From positions 1-27,753 of the forward strand of contig DAOTKC010000020.1 in NCBI GenBank assembly GCA_035449045.1: DNA of 27,753 nucleotides, in the 5' to 3' direction. The notes beneath the pieces were generated by a model. It searched no databases and was not told where the DNA came from. It saw nothing but the letters and a program-made list of their open reading frames with translations. Every line of letters begins with the position of its first letter. Positions within the stretch are counted from its first letter, which is position 1. Origin of the DNA: DAOTKC01 sp035449045 (GTDB lineage: Bacteria; Bacillota; Clostridia; Christensenellales; CAG-917). Of the stretch, positions 7,480 through 14,216 are shown one piece after another. The translations under genes and the position numbers were made by a program.

Positions 7480-7541
7480 CGTTTTTGCGCTTTTTCCTGA
7501 TTTTATACAAATTTTTTCAAATTCTCCGCGGCGGAAAGAGC

Positions 7542-7570
7542 TTGATTTTAGCCGCATATTCTGTTAATAT
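7542..7570 (+). promoter_or_regulatory. tmRNA promoter
   Basis: TTGATT (7542-7547), 17-nt spacer and TAATAT (7565-7570). The -10 box ends 13 nt before the mature tmRNA 5' end. Confidence 0.75.
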
Positions 7571-7583
7571 ATAGAAACCCCAT

Positions 7584-7945
7584 GGGGGTGTTTTGGATTC
7601 GACGGTGGGTTGAATCGTATCGTAAGCATGCGGCAGGCTCGGCTGCCTTAAAGACGGAAACCTAAAATTAAATGCAGAGAAATCTGAAAGAAGCTCTATG
7701 AGCTTCGCCCTCGCCGCTTAATAATATAGCAGCGTGTCGACCCGGCGCCACCGTTCCGCCGGCAATCGGCATCATATAGGACGGCCACTCTCGCGGCTTT
7801 GCCCAAGCCGCGGGAGTATGCGGGCTAGCCGTGAAGAAAGGTTGTCAATGTCCTTTCAAGCGGGACTTATAAACACTGACTAAGCATGTAGAAAGCGGTT
7901 GGGTTTGTCTATCGGACCGGGGTTCGACTCCCCGCACCTCCACCA
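7584..7945 (+). ncRNA. ssrA: tmRNA (transfer-messenger RNA)
   Basis: A 362-nt one-piece tmRNA that rescues stalled ribosomes together with SmpB. The 5' GGGGGTG pairs with 3' CACCTCC and the CCA is encoded. The conserved TTTTGGATTCGAC follows the acceptor stem and GGGGTTCGACTCCCC forms the T arm. The tag frame starts with the resume codon GCA at 7674 and ends at TAA 7719-7721, encoding AEKSERSSMSFALAA, a standard ALAA proteolysis signal. The 3' CCA is followed within 4 nt by a strong hairpin. The 3' end is a common integration site in bacteria, but no repeated att-like copy was seen downstream. Confidence 0.97.
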
Positions 7946-7948
7946 TAG

Positions 7949-7979
7949 ACAAACGGAACAACGAGGTTGTTCCGTTTGT
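7949..7979 (+). terminator. Terminator-like hairpin of ssrA
   Basis: A perfect 14-bp stem (ACAAACGGAACAAC with GTTGTTCCGTTTGT) and a 3-nt loop. The U-rich segment is inside the 3' arm rather than after it, so it is an atypical but likely terminator. Confidence 0.7.
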
Positions 7980-7982
7980 ATA

Positions 7983-8084
7983 ATGAAGCGCCTTTCGGCA
8001 TGAAGACATGAAGAGGGCTATTGCCCGTGAAGAGCGGGGCAAGCCCGCATTGAGGTAATAAAAAAATAAGGCGCTTCTCTTCAT
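7983..8084. repeat. RTGAAG hairpin element with terminal inverted repeats
   Basis: The element starts ATGAAGCGCCTT and ends with the complementary AAGGCGCTTC followed by CTTCAT. The perfect 10-bp inverted arms are 7985-7994 and 8068-8077. Between them, further ATGAAG/GTGAAG motifs separate small hairpins (GGGC-TATT-GCCC and GCGGG...CCCGC). No ribosome binding site or conserved product was seen, so short frames across it are probably not genes. Confidence 0.6.
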
Positions 8085-8361
8085 AATTTATTAAAACCAT
8101 TATACTGCTAAACAAAACTTAATCAATGTTAAATTTAAATTATCCAGTAACGCTATTAAAAAATTCGCAATTTATTAAAAGCATAGGATCCGCTGCCTGC
8201 GCTTTTTATGCCCCATTGAATGTTTCTATGGGGACAATTTTATAACAGAATTTTTTTGTGTAAGCTCCCTCGCCCTCACGCTAAAAGAATGCTATCTGCA
8301 ACCCTTTCGCCGATTTTGGGGACAAAATAAAGATGGGCGTTCTGCAATCATTCCTCATAAT
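8085..8361. other. AT-rich non-coding stretch
   Basis: No gene is visible. The stretch contains a CCCCAT...ATGGGG hairpin (8211-8233), a TGGGGACAA motif occurring twice (near 8230 and 8317), and an inverted copy of the interspersed repeat (about 8260-8309). Confidence 0.55.
8260..8309 (-). repeat. Interspersed non-coding repeat, copy C
   Basis: On the minus strand it reads AAAGGGTTGCAGATAGCATT, then GCGTGAGGGCGAGGGAGCTT. It aligns with copies A and B near position 1100-1220 after one 1-base gap, keeping the AGGGTTG and GAGGGCGA cores. Confidence 0.5.
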
Positions 8362-8428
8362 TTTGAGGAACTTATTTGCATTTGAGGAACTTATTCATAT
8401 TGAAATAATTAATTTCTTATGATATAAT
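8362..8428 (+). promoter_or_regulatory. Lipoprotein promoter with upstream direct repeats
   Basis: TTGAAA (8400-8405), 17-nt spacer and a perfect TATAAT (8423-8428). Just upstream are two identical copies of TTTGAGGAACTTATT (8362-8376 and 8381-8395, period 19). A TTCCTCA at 8351-8357 forms an inverted pair with the first copy. The layout suggests a regulator binding site directly behind the -35 box. Confidence 0.65.
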
Positions 8429-8501
8429 TTTAATATCAGCTTAATTTTGATTCGTCAGATAAACGAGATTCTCTAATAAATCTTGAGAGGGTAGTAGCGT
8501 A

Positions 8502-8903
8502 ATGAAAAAGCAGGCTGCTATAGTTTTATTTATCATGTTAATTCTAACCTCATTGATTCTAACGGGCTGCTCAAATGCTGTTGTTGTTGATGGCATTAAG
8601 CTGAGCAAGACAAAAATCGATGTAACCGAGGGGAAAGACGCCGCGTCAGGTGCCGAATACAAAATATTAAAATTTGCTTGCATTGTGGAAAATACAACTG
8701 ACAAAACGCTTAGTTTCGAAGTGGTATACAGTTACAGAAGCGGCGGCTTGCTGAACATGAGCGCAAAGAGTCCCAAACAAGAGATTATCTTGTTGCCGGG
8801 CGAAAGCAAATCTTTAAGCTATACAACCGATAAAATTTACGACGGGGTTATAGACCAGAAAAAAATATATGTCCAAAAAGTCAATCAAGCGCCTTTAGGT
8901 TAA
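8502..8903 (+). CDS. Small lipoprotein, function unknown
   Basis: 133 residues. A type II signal peptide (MKKQAAIVLFIMLILTSLIL) is followed by the lipobox LTGC with Cys23, so the mature protein is anchored to the outer face of the membrane. The mature part is one small beta-rich domain with ILKFACIVENTTDKTLSFEV and LLPGESKSLSY, a pattern seen in extracellular immunoglobulin-like or DUF5067-type lipoproteins where the protein decorates the surface. GAGAGGG lies 11 nt before the ATG. It is monocistronic, and the flanking DNA is more AT-rich than the rest of the window. I do not recognise a specific function. Confidence 0.8.
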   Translation: MKKQAAIVLFIMLILTSLILTGCSNAVVVDGIKLSKTKIDVTEGKDAASGAEYKILKFACIVENTTDKTLSFEVVYSYRSGGLLNMSAKSPKQEIILLPGESKSLSYTTDKIYDGVIDQKKIYVQKVNQAPLG

Positions 8904-9261
8904 AACAAATTCATTTACTTAAAAATTGCGGCCATTTGATAACCAATTCCATCGAATAATTATTCCGTTTTTAAAAAATGTTGTCTAAACTAAACGAGCG
9001 CATCTTACTTTAAAAGGGCACAGGAAAATTCCTGTGTTTTTTGTGTTGTGAAATTTATTGTTTTGTGAGGAGGCCTTGGGTTTCGCCTTTTATTTGATTA
9101 TATCATAAGGGCTTAGTTTTCGCCCATGCCCATCATGGTCGAGGATAAATCTTTGACATAAATATAAAGTTTTCGGGAAAATCTCCCTACTTAATTTATA
9201 TATTGACATTTCTTTGGGATATATAAATCTTTCAAAGTTTAAAAAAATCATAGGTTTTTTG
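8904..9261. other. AT-rich intergenic stretch
   Basis: It holds the terminator at 9019-9042 and two isolated TTGACA boxes (9153 and 9203) without a good -10 partner. Nothing else supportable was seen. Confidence 0.5.
9019..9042 (+). terminator. Intrinsic terminator of the small lipoprotein gene
   Basis: CACAGGA, loop AAAT, TCCTGTG, then TTTTTT. It lies about 115 nt after the stop codon. Confidence 0.85.
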
Positions 9262-9302
9262 TTGACAAATAGGCTCCGAACTGTTTATACTGTATATAAA
9301 CA
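9262..9302 (+). promoter_or_regulatory. Promoter and GntR-type operator of the ABC operon
   Basis: TTGACA (9262-9267), 18-nt spacer and TATACT (9286-9291). An 8-bp perfect inverted repeat (TGTTTATA at 9282-9289, TATAAACA at 9295-9302) covers the -10 box and the expected start point. Operons of this kind are repressed by their own YtrA-type GntR protein, and the operon ends with such a gene, so this is the likely operator. Confidence 0.75.
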
Positions 9303-9326
9303 ATATGCACAGTTAAGGGAATGAAT

Positions 9327-9620
9327 ATGTTGAGCGTAAGGAATTTATGTAAACGCTATCCCGATTTCAGCCTAAAAGATGTCGGCTTTGATGTGGAAGA
9401 GGGGTTTATCACCGGTTTTATCGGCAAAAACGGCTCGGGCAAAACGACGACGCTCAAGTCGATGCTCAATCTCGTGATACCGGACAGCGGCCGGGTCACT
9501 GTTTTCGGGCGGGATATTAACGAGGCCGAAGCCGAAATAAAGCAGGAACTCGCCTTTATGTCGGGGGGAATTCGAATATTACCCCCAAACCAAAGTGTTT
9601 GTCCTTGCCAAGATTTTTAA
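9327..9620 (+). CDS. ABC transporter ATP-binding protein, N-terminal fragment (frameshifted)
   Basis: The fragment carries the A loop region and Walker A (GKNGSGKTT, residues 33-41). ATG 9327 is preferred over ATG 9321 because AAGGGA ends at 9320, 6 nt away. After MSG at 9558-9566 the frame runs into unrelated codons (IRILPPNQSV...) and stops at 9620. The next frame continues the expected family sequence from the same point (GEFEYYPQTKVFVLAKIF). A six-G run at 9563-9568 has one G more than needed to join both parts, so the gene is broken by a +1 shift unless ribosomal or polymerase slippage restores it. The intact protein would power the permease encoded next. Confidence 0.85.
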   Translation: MLSVRNLCKRYPDFSLKDVGFDVEEGFITGFIGKNGSGKTTTLKSMLNLVIPDSGRVTVFGRDINEAEAEIKQELAFMSGGIRILPPNQSVCPCQDF

Positions 9621-10179
9621 GAAATTTTATAAAAACTGGGACGACAAAGTTTTTTCCGACTATCTTGAGAGGTTCGGCATAAATCCAAAAAAGCGTGTAA
9701 AGGAGCTTTCGGCGGGAACGAAGGTCAAGCTGGGGCTTGCGCTCGCCCTCTCACACGGCGCAAAACTTCTGATTTTGGACGAGCCGACCAGCGGCTTGGA
9801 CCCGATAGCGAGAAGCGAGGTGTCGGATATTTTTCAGGAAATAGTGGAGGACGGCCGCCACAGCGTGCTGTTTTCCACCCACATCACCTCCGACCTTGAC
9901 AGATGCGCCGACTATATTGTGTTTATCGACGGCGGAAAAATCATTTTAAACGAAACTAAGGACGACATTCTTGCCGGCCACCTCGTGGTGAAGGGCGCGA
10001 CTGATATGCTCAACGAGGATATGAAAACGAAGCTTATCGGATGCAAAGAAAACCGCCACGGCTTCTCAGCCCTCATGAAAAAGGCGGATTATTCGCCGGA
10101 TAGCGGCCTACTGGCGCAGGCGCCCAATCTCGAGGACATCATGATTTATTACACCGGCTCAAAGGGGGAAAAAGCATGA
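9595..10179 (+). CDS. ABC transporter ATP-binding protein, C-terminal fragment (frameshifted)
   Basis: The rest of the ATPase: FYKNWDDKVFSDYL, the signature motif LSAGTKVKL, Walker B LLILDEPTSGLDP, and the switch His in STHITSDLD. The GTG at 9595 is only the first possible start in this frame. No ribosome binding site precedes it, and homology runs upstream to about 9565, so it is not a separate gene. With the N-terminal fragment it forms one ATPase of about 283 residues, close to the YtrB/BcrA-type class. The stop overlaps the permease start (ATGA at 10176-10179), showing translational coupling. Confidence 0.85.
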   Translation: MFVLAKIFKKFYKNWDDKVFSDYLERFGINPKKRVKELSAGTKVKLGLALALSHGAKLLILDEPTSGLDPIARSEVSDIFQEIVEDGRHSVLFSTHITSDLDRCADYIVFIDGGKIILNETKDDILAGHLVVKGATDMLNEDMKTKLIGCKENRHGFSALMKKADYSPDSGLLAQAPNLEDIMIYYTGSKGEKA

Positions 10180-10826
10180 AAAATCTCATATATAAAGAAT
10201 TGAAGCTGGTTCTCGACCCCAAAATCTACATTTTCAGCCTGCTTTCCGGCCTCATTATGATTCCAAACTACCCCTATATGATTGGGATAGCCTATTTCTT
10301 CCTCGCCGTTCAAATCATCTTTTCAACGATGAAAGCCAACAAGGACCTCGAATTCACCGCGCTTATGCCGATTTCGCGCGGGAGCATAGTGAAATCAAAA
10401 TATTTCACCGTCATATATTTGGAGGCCGTCCAGCTCGTCGCCGCTATTCCATTCGCTCTTATTTCCTCACTTTTAATAAACAAAAGCGGCAACCCGGTGG
10501 GAATGGACGCCAACTTCGCCCTTTTCGGAAGCGCGCTTATATCCATGTCGGTGTTCAACGCGATATTTTTGCCGATGTATTTTAAGTCGGGCTATAAAAT
10601 TGCGGCGCCTCTCATATTCGGTTTCACCGGCTTCGCGCTTGCCGTGATTGTTTTAGAGTTCACCATCGCCTTTGTCCCCGTCTTGAGAAACAACCTCGAC
10701 AGCCTGTCCCCTGCTACTTTCGGACGGCAGCTCATTTACTTGGCAGCAGGGCTTCTGGTATTCGCTATAACTCCCCTCTTAACCTTTAAAAAATCGGTAA
10801 AAGCCTTCGAACGGGTGAATTTATAA
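10176..10826 (+). CDS. ABC-2 type transporter permease
   Basis: 216 residues, integral membrane. It begins with the short cytoplasmic helix MKNLIYKELKLVLDPKIYI typical of ABC2_membrane_5 permeases, followed by about six hydrophobic segments (near residues 18-33, 36-51, 75-97, 113-130, 141-170 and 186-206). It pairs with the ATPase directly upstream and overlaps it by 4 nt. Such two-component exporters behind a YtrA-type regulator respond to cell-wall stress or antimicrobial peptides in some Firmicutes; substrate and direction here are inference. Confidence 0.85.
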   Translation: MKNLIYKELKLVLDPKIYIFSLLSGLIMIPNYPYMIGIAYFFLAVQIIFSTMKANKDLEFTALMPISRGSIVKSKYFTVIYLEAVQLVAAIPFALISSLLINKSGNPVGMDANFALFGSALISMSVFNAIFLPMYFKSGYKIAAPLIFGFTGFALAVIVLEFTIAFVPVLRNNLDSLSPATFGRQLIYLAAGLLVFAITPLLTFKKSVKAFERVNL

Positions 10827-11204
10827 TTGGATATAGTAATTTTAGAGCATGGCGAAAAGCCGATTTACGAGCAGCTTTTCGAGCAGGTTACGGCGCAGAT
10901 ACTTTCGGGCAAATTGCCCGCAGGCTTTTGTTTGCCGTCGATGCGGACGCTGGCGGCCGATTTGTCCATCAGTATTATAACGGTAAAAAAAGCCTATGAA
11001 ATGTTGGAGGCGGCCGGCCTTATCTATACGCGCGCGGGCAAGGGTTGCTTCGTCGCCGAGCACGGCACCAAAAAGCTGGACGACAAAAAGTTTGCGCTCG
11101 CCTCGGAACAGCTGAAAAAGGATTTGCTTTATTATAAAAACCTGAGGCTTACAAGAGCCGAGCTCATCGAAATGATTAAAGCCGAATGGGAGGATAACGA
11201 TTGA
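10827..11204 (+). CDS. GntR-family regulator, YtrA type
   Basis: 125 residues starting at TTG 10827, directly after the permease stop, with GGGTGA at 10813-10818. The winged helix-turn-helix spans about residues 10-75 (KPIYEQLFEQVTAQILSGKL, LPSMRTLAADLSISIITVKK, GKGCFV). The short C-terminal helix pair (ASEQLKKDLLYYKNLRLTRA) replaces the large effector domain of other GntR families, as in YtrA. It probably dimerises and represses its own operon through the palindrome at 9282-9302. The gene order ATPase, permease, regulator differs from the regulator-first order of classical ytr operons. Confidence 0.92.
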   Translation: MDIVILEHGEKPIYEQLFEQVTAQILSGKLPAGFCLPSMRTLAADLSISIITVKKAYEMLEAAGLIYTRAGKGCFVAEHGTKKLDDKKFALASEQLKKDLLYYKNLRLTRAELIEMIKAEWEDND

Positions 11205-11211
11205 AAAAGCA

Positions 11212-11242
11212 GGGCCGCGGTTAAAAACCGCGGCCCTTTTTT
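11212..11242 (+). terminator. Intrinsic terminator of the ABC/GntR operon
   Basis: GGGCCGCGGTT, loop AAA, AACCGCGGCCC, then TTTTTT: an 11-bp GC-rich perfect stem, 8 nt after the GntR stop. Confidence 0.95.
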
Positions 11243-11270
11243 GGCGTTATTTTTCTAAAATGTGTTCACA

Positions 11271-12317
11271 TTAGCTTATCGCGACGCCTGCGCTGATATA
11301 GCCCGAGAATTTTGCCGCCACGCTGAATTTGGGCGGCACGAGATAGAAGACAAGCAGCAGACGGTCGCCGGCCGAAACTGGTATATTGAAGGTTTTCGAG
11401 CCCGTCGCGACGTCGCCGAAAGATACGCTTAAGCCCGGAAAAGTGGGCAGCAGCGTGACGTCGGTAGGAGCCAAAGCGATAAAATTGTTGCTGGTCGGCG
11501 TTTGGGAGCGGAACAGCTGGGCATGGATTTCGTAGTGTCCGATACCTACGCCCAAGGCGGCGGTGACGCTGAATAGGGCGTAAAGGCTGGTGAGCGTGCC
11601 GTTTCTGGGCACCACGAAGGCAAAGTTGAGGATTTGGCCGATAGGCGTGCCCTCTAAATTAATGGTATTTCCGAAGACGGAAAGGCCGGGCGCGTTGGAG
11701 CCGAATCCGACGAAGCTGGGAAACCCGATTAGTCCGCCCGCCAAAGAGGCGAGGACGACGGGTGTGCCCGAGGCGTAGGGAATGATGGCGCTGCTGCCGG
11801 GAATGCCCTGAGGGCCGCAAGGGCCCCTCTCGCCCTTCTCGCCCTGCGGGCCCCTCTCGCCCTGTATTCCCTGCGGTCCCGACGCGCCTCGCGGGCCTTG
11901 GGGGCCGGGACAACCCCGAGGGCCCGGCGGGCCTTGGGGCCCGGGCACGCAGCAGACGCAGCAGCAGTCGCGGCGCCTAAGCTCGGAGCCGCAAATGTCC
12001 TGACGCCAGCGGTCACAGCACAGCGGAAGGCGAGGGCCGGATTGGCCAAACTCGGGGCACCAACGCCCGCATTCGGCACTTATATTATCGTGACAGCAAA
12101 CGGGAATACGGCGGCCGAAGCAAAACGGAAAGCGGCGCTCGCAGCAAACGGGAAATTTATGCTCGAAGCAATCCGCCTGCCGAGGGTCGAAACAAACGTG
12201 AGGCCCGTTGTCGGACCTCAGACCGTCGGATCTTAAATTACCAAAGCAGAAACGGTTGTCGTCTCTTAAAAAACCTGTTTCTTGCTTTTCATTGAAATCG
12301 TTGATAAAAAAACTCAT
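11271..12317 (-). CDS. Collagen-like exosporium protein with BclB-type C-terminal domain and Cys-rich N-terminus
   Basis: 348 residues from ATG 12317, behind a perfect AGGAGG. Residues 24-123 hold 18 cysteines, including an 8-residue pattern [FIL]PxC[CF]xRR at 55-62, 63-70 and 71-77 with a further copy at 97-103, and a CCCVCC cluster at 118-123. Residues 126-173 are 16 uninterrupted Gly-X-Y triplets. Residues about 177-348 (IIPYASGTPVVL, VGFGSNAPG, FVVPRNGTLTSLYA, SAGDRLLLVFYL) match the BclB C-terminal domain. There is no secretion signal, as expected for a spore-surface protein assembled from the mother cell. The collagen stalk probably trimerises and the N-terminus probably anchors by disulfides. 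A spore-surface role is known for the family and inferred here. Confidence 0.85.
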   Translation of the reverse strand: MSFFINDFNEKQETGFLRDDNRFCFGNLRSDGLRSDNGPHVCFDPRQADCFEHKFPVCCERRFPFCFGRRIPVCCHDNISAECGRWCPEFGQSGPRLPLCCDRWRQDICGSELRRRDCCCVCCVPGPQGPPGPRGCPGPQGPRGASGPQGIQGERGPQGEKGERGPCGPQGIPGSSAIIPYASGTPVVLASLAGGLIGFPSFVGFGSNAPGLSVFGNTINLEGTPIGQILNFAFVVPRNGTLTSLYALFSVTAALGVGIGHYEIHAQLFRSQTPTSNNFIALAPTDVTLLPTFPGLSVSFGDVATGSKTFNIPVSAGDRLLLVFYLVPPKFSVAAKFSGYISAGVAIS

Positions 12318-12380
12318 ACTTCCTCCTAAAGCGTTTTATTTATAATAAAAAAGTATATTTATTAATACTTCTTCCACTTC

Positions 12381-12408
12381 ACACTATGAAACGGCAAAAA
12401 ATATGGTT
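12381..12408 (-). promoter_or_regulatory. Possible sporulation (SigK-like) promoter of the exosporium gene
   Basis: On the minus strand AACC (12408-12405) is followed 16 nt later by CATAGTGTG (12388-12380), close to the SigK pattern AC / CATAnnnTA. A late mother-cell promoter would fit an exosporium gene. The match is imperfect and no vegetative promoter is obvious. Confidence 0.3.
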
Positions 12409-12490
12409 CAATACGCCTTTCCGCGACTAATCAAGCCCTTTTCATTTAAGCCGGAAAGGAATAAATTTGATTAAAAAAACGATAAATATC

Positions 12491-12520
12491 TTGTGTTTTT
12501 AATTTCGGTAATGTTATTAT
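12491..12520 (+). promoter_or_regulatory. Possible promoter of the membrane-protein/esterase operon
   Basis: TTGTGT (12491-12496), 18-nt spacer and TATTAT (12515-12520), 62 bases before ATG 12583. The -35 box is only a partial match. Confidence 0.4.
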
Positions 12521-12582
12521 TAAATTAAGTAATTTAAAACTGTTTGTTTGATTAAGCTTATATTAAGGGGCGGAGGTGAATT

Positions 12583-14181
12583 ATGGGCTTTGAGGGCGCG
12601 GACAACCCGTTTGAGGAATTCGAGACGGATAAAGAGAACGCCATAAAGGAAGGCGAAAAGGCGGACGCCGCGGAAATTTTTGAGTTTGAGGAGAGGGAAG
12701 TAACTTCCGAGGCCGCAACCAAATTCGAGGCCGAAGCCGAGGCGAACGAAGGCGACGGTTCGGACGGCGGAAGCGGCAAAAAAAGAAAAAAACCGAGGGT
12801 AAAATACCGCGACAAATCGGATGCCGAGAAAAAGAAATTCAAAAAGCGGCTGATCATTTTAATATCGGTTCTTTCGGTTTTTGTCATCATCGGAAGCGTG
12901 CTGCTTTGGCTTTTCTGGGGGCTAATAATCAACAAGGCGCTAAACTCCGACCTCGGCAGCTACTACGGGCTGTTCGGCTACGCGCCCCAAACCGACGAGG
13001 ATTCCATTTACACCGACTACTCGGCGCAGTTCGAGCTGTTTTCGACCGAGATTGAAGCGGCGATGGAAGACGACGCCACGCCCGAGCAGAAGGCGCTCGC
13101 CGCTTACATAATCTACCGCATAGCCTGCCTTGCCGACGCCACCTCGCCCATGCGCGCAAAATTCACCGTCGGCCTAGGCCGCGCAACCGGCGGCATGACA
13201 ATGAACGACACCAGCATTGAGATTTCGGGCGGCATGGATTTGACGGCCACTTATTACGATCTAATCTATCCTTTCAACGCCAAAATCGCGATAGCCGACC
13301 GCTACACCGACGCCTATAAGGTTTACAGCGTATCGGAGGAATACACCCAAGTGCCCAAGGATTCGGTTGCGGCCAGCGACGAAAGTCTGGTTTCAATCGG
13401 CGAGCTGGGGCTTAGGAGCCTGTTGCCGTTTGCCAGACGGCGGATAAAGACGCCCGAAAAGCAGGTGGTTTGGACGGGCGACGCGCTGACGACGGCAATC
13501 ACCAAGACGGGCGTTACGGCGGATTTTTCGGAGGCACAGCGCAACTTTGACATAAAATCGCGCGCCGAATACGAGGCCGCCGAAGCGGAATTCACCAGGC
13601 CTTACCCCGACGACTACGGCGACCCCTACGGCCTTTCGGCGCACGATATTTCGGTGCACGTCATAACGCCCGACGTCGTCATGGGCGACACCGTCAAAAT
13701 CGAGAAAAAAAGCGGCACCAAGATCGGCGACAGCATCATCGAATACTATTCCGTCGATTTCGAAGTGGACACTTTGTCCGGCCGCGGCACCGAGGAATGC
13801 GCATCGTATTACGCCGAAAAGCTCTATCTCAGTCAGGCGCCCGGTATTTTCCTCGATATCCTTAAAGACTACAGCCTCTACTACGGCAAGCTCAAGGTCA
13901 ATATGACGGTCTTTACCAACGGCTATATGCGCACCTGGACGACGGAGGAGGTTTGGGAAATGTCGGGCAAAGTCGATCTCGGCATCCTCAAGGCAACGGC
14001 GTCGGTCACCTCCAAAAACGACAGCACCGAGGCTTACTGCTACGACTACGACACCATAATGCAGGGCTTCGTCAACCGTTGGTATGGCGATATCGACAAA
14101 GTCAACTATAAAATGTCGTCGCTTCCTTTTTACTCGCTTTTGAAGGAATTTCAGAAGCAGGCCTACGGAAGCTATCGATAA
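12583..14181 (+). CDS. Single-pass membrane protein with acidic N-terminal tail, function unknown
   Basis: 532 residues from ATG 12583 behind GGAGGTGA. Residues 1-62 are very acidic and Ala-rich (predicted disordered). Residues 65-89 are strongly basic (KKRKKPRVKYRDKSDAEKKK). One hydrophobic helix follows (about 90-115), then an extracytoplasmic domain of about 415 residues with no motif I recognise. The basic stretch before the helix predicts that the tail is cytoplasmic and the large domain is outside. An acidic/basic tail followed by one TM resembles proteins that anchor on the membrane and carry a sensor or scaffold domain outside. It leads a run of plus-strand genes with lipid-related enzymes (esterase 35 bp downstream). 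Confidence 0.8.
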   Translation: MGFEGADNPFEEFETDKENAIKEGEKADAAEIFEFEEREVTSEAATKFEAEAEANEGDGSDGGSGKKRKKPRVKYRDKSDAEKKKFKKRLIILISVLSVFVIIGSVLLWLFWGLIINKALNSDLGSYYGLFGYAPQTDEDSIYTDYSAQFELFSTEIEAAMEDDATPEQKALAAYIIYRIACLADATSPMRAKFTVGLGRATGGMTMNDTSIEISGGMDLTATYYDLIYPFNAKIAIADRYTDAYKVYSVSEEYTQVPKDSVAASDESLVSIGELGLRSLLPFARRRIKTPEKQVVWTGDALTTAITKTGVTADFSEAQRNFDIKSRAEYEAAEAEFTRPYPDDYGDPYGLSAHDISVHVITPDVVMGDTVKIEKKSGTKIGDSIIEYYSVDFEVDTLSGRGTEECASYYAEKLYLSQAPGIFLDILKDYSLYYGKLKVNMTVFTNGYMRTWTTEEVWEMSGKVDLGILKATASVTSKNDSTEAYCYDYDTIMQGFVNRWYGDIDKVNYKMSSLPFYSLLKEFQKQAYGSYR

Positions 14182-14216
14182 GAATATAAAAACTTAATAT
14201 ATTTCAGGAGAGAAAA

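Noticed and set aside
7845..8115. Minus-strand short frames overlapping the end of ssrA
   Set aside because: They include the tmRNA 3' end read backwards (the GGAGSRTP-type peptide is a known artefact of tRNA-like sequence) and the RTGAAG element.
7900..8500. Integrated element at the ssrA 3' end
   Set aside because: No integrase gene and no second copy of the tmRNA 3' end sequence were found downstream.
11898..12236. 112-residue plus-strand frame over the collagen-like gene
   Set aside because: Complement of Gly-X-Y and Cys codons; no ribosome binding site and opposite to a gene with a perfect AGGAGG.
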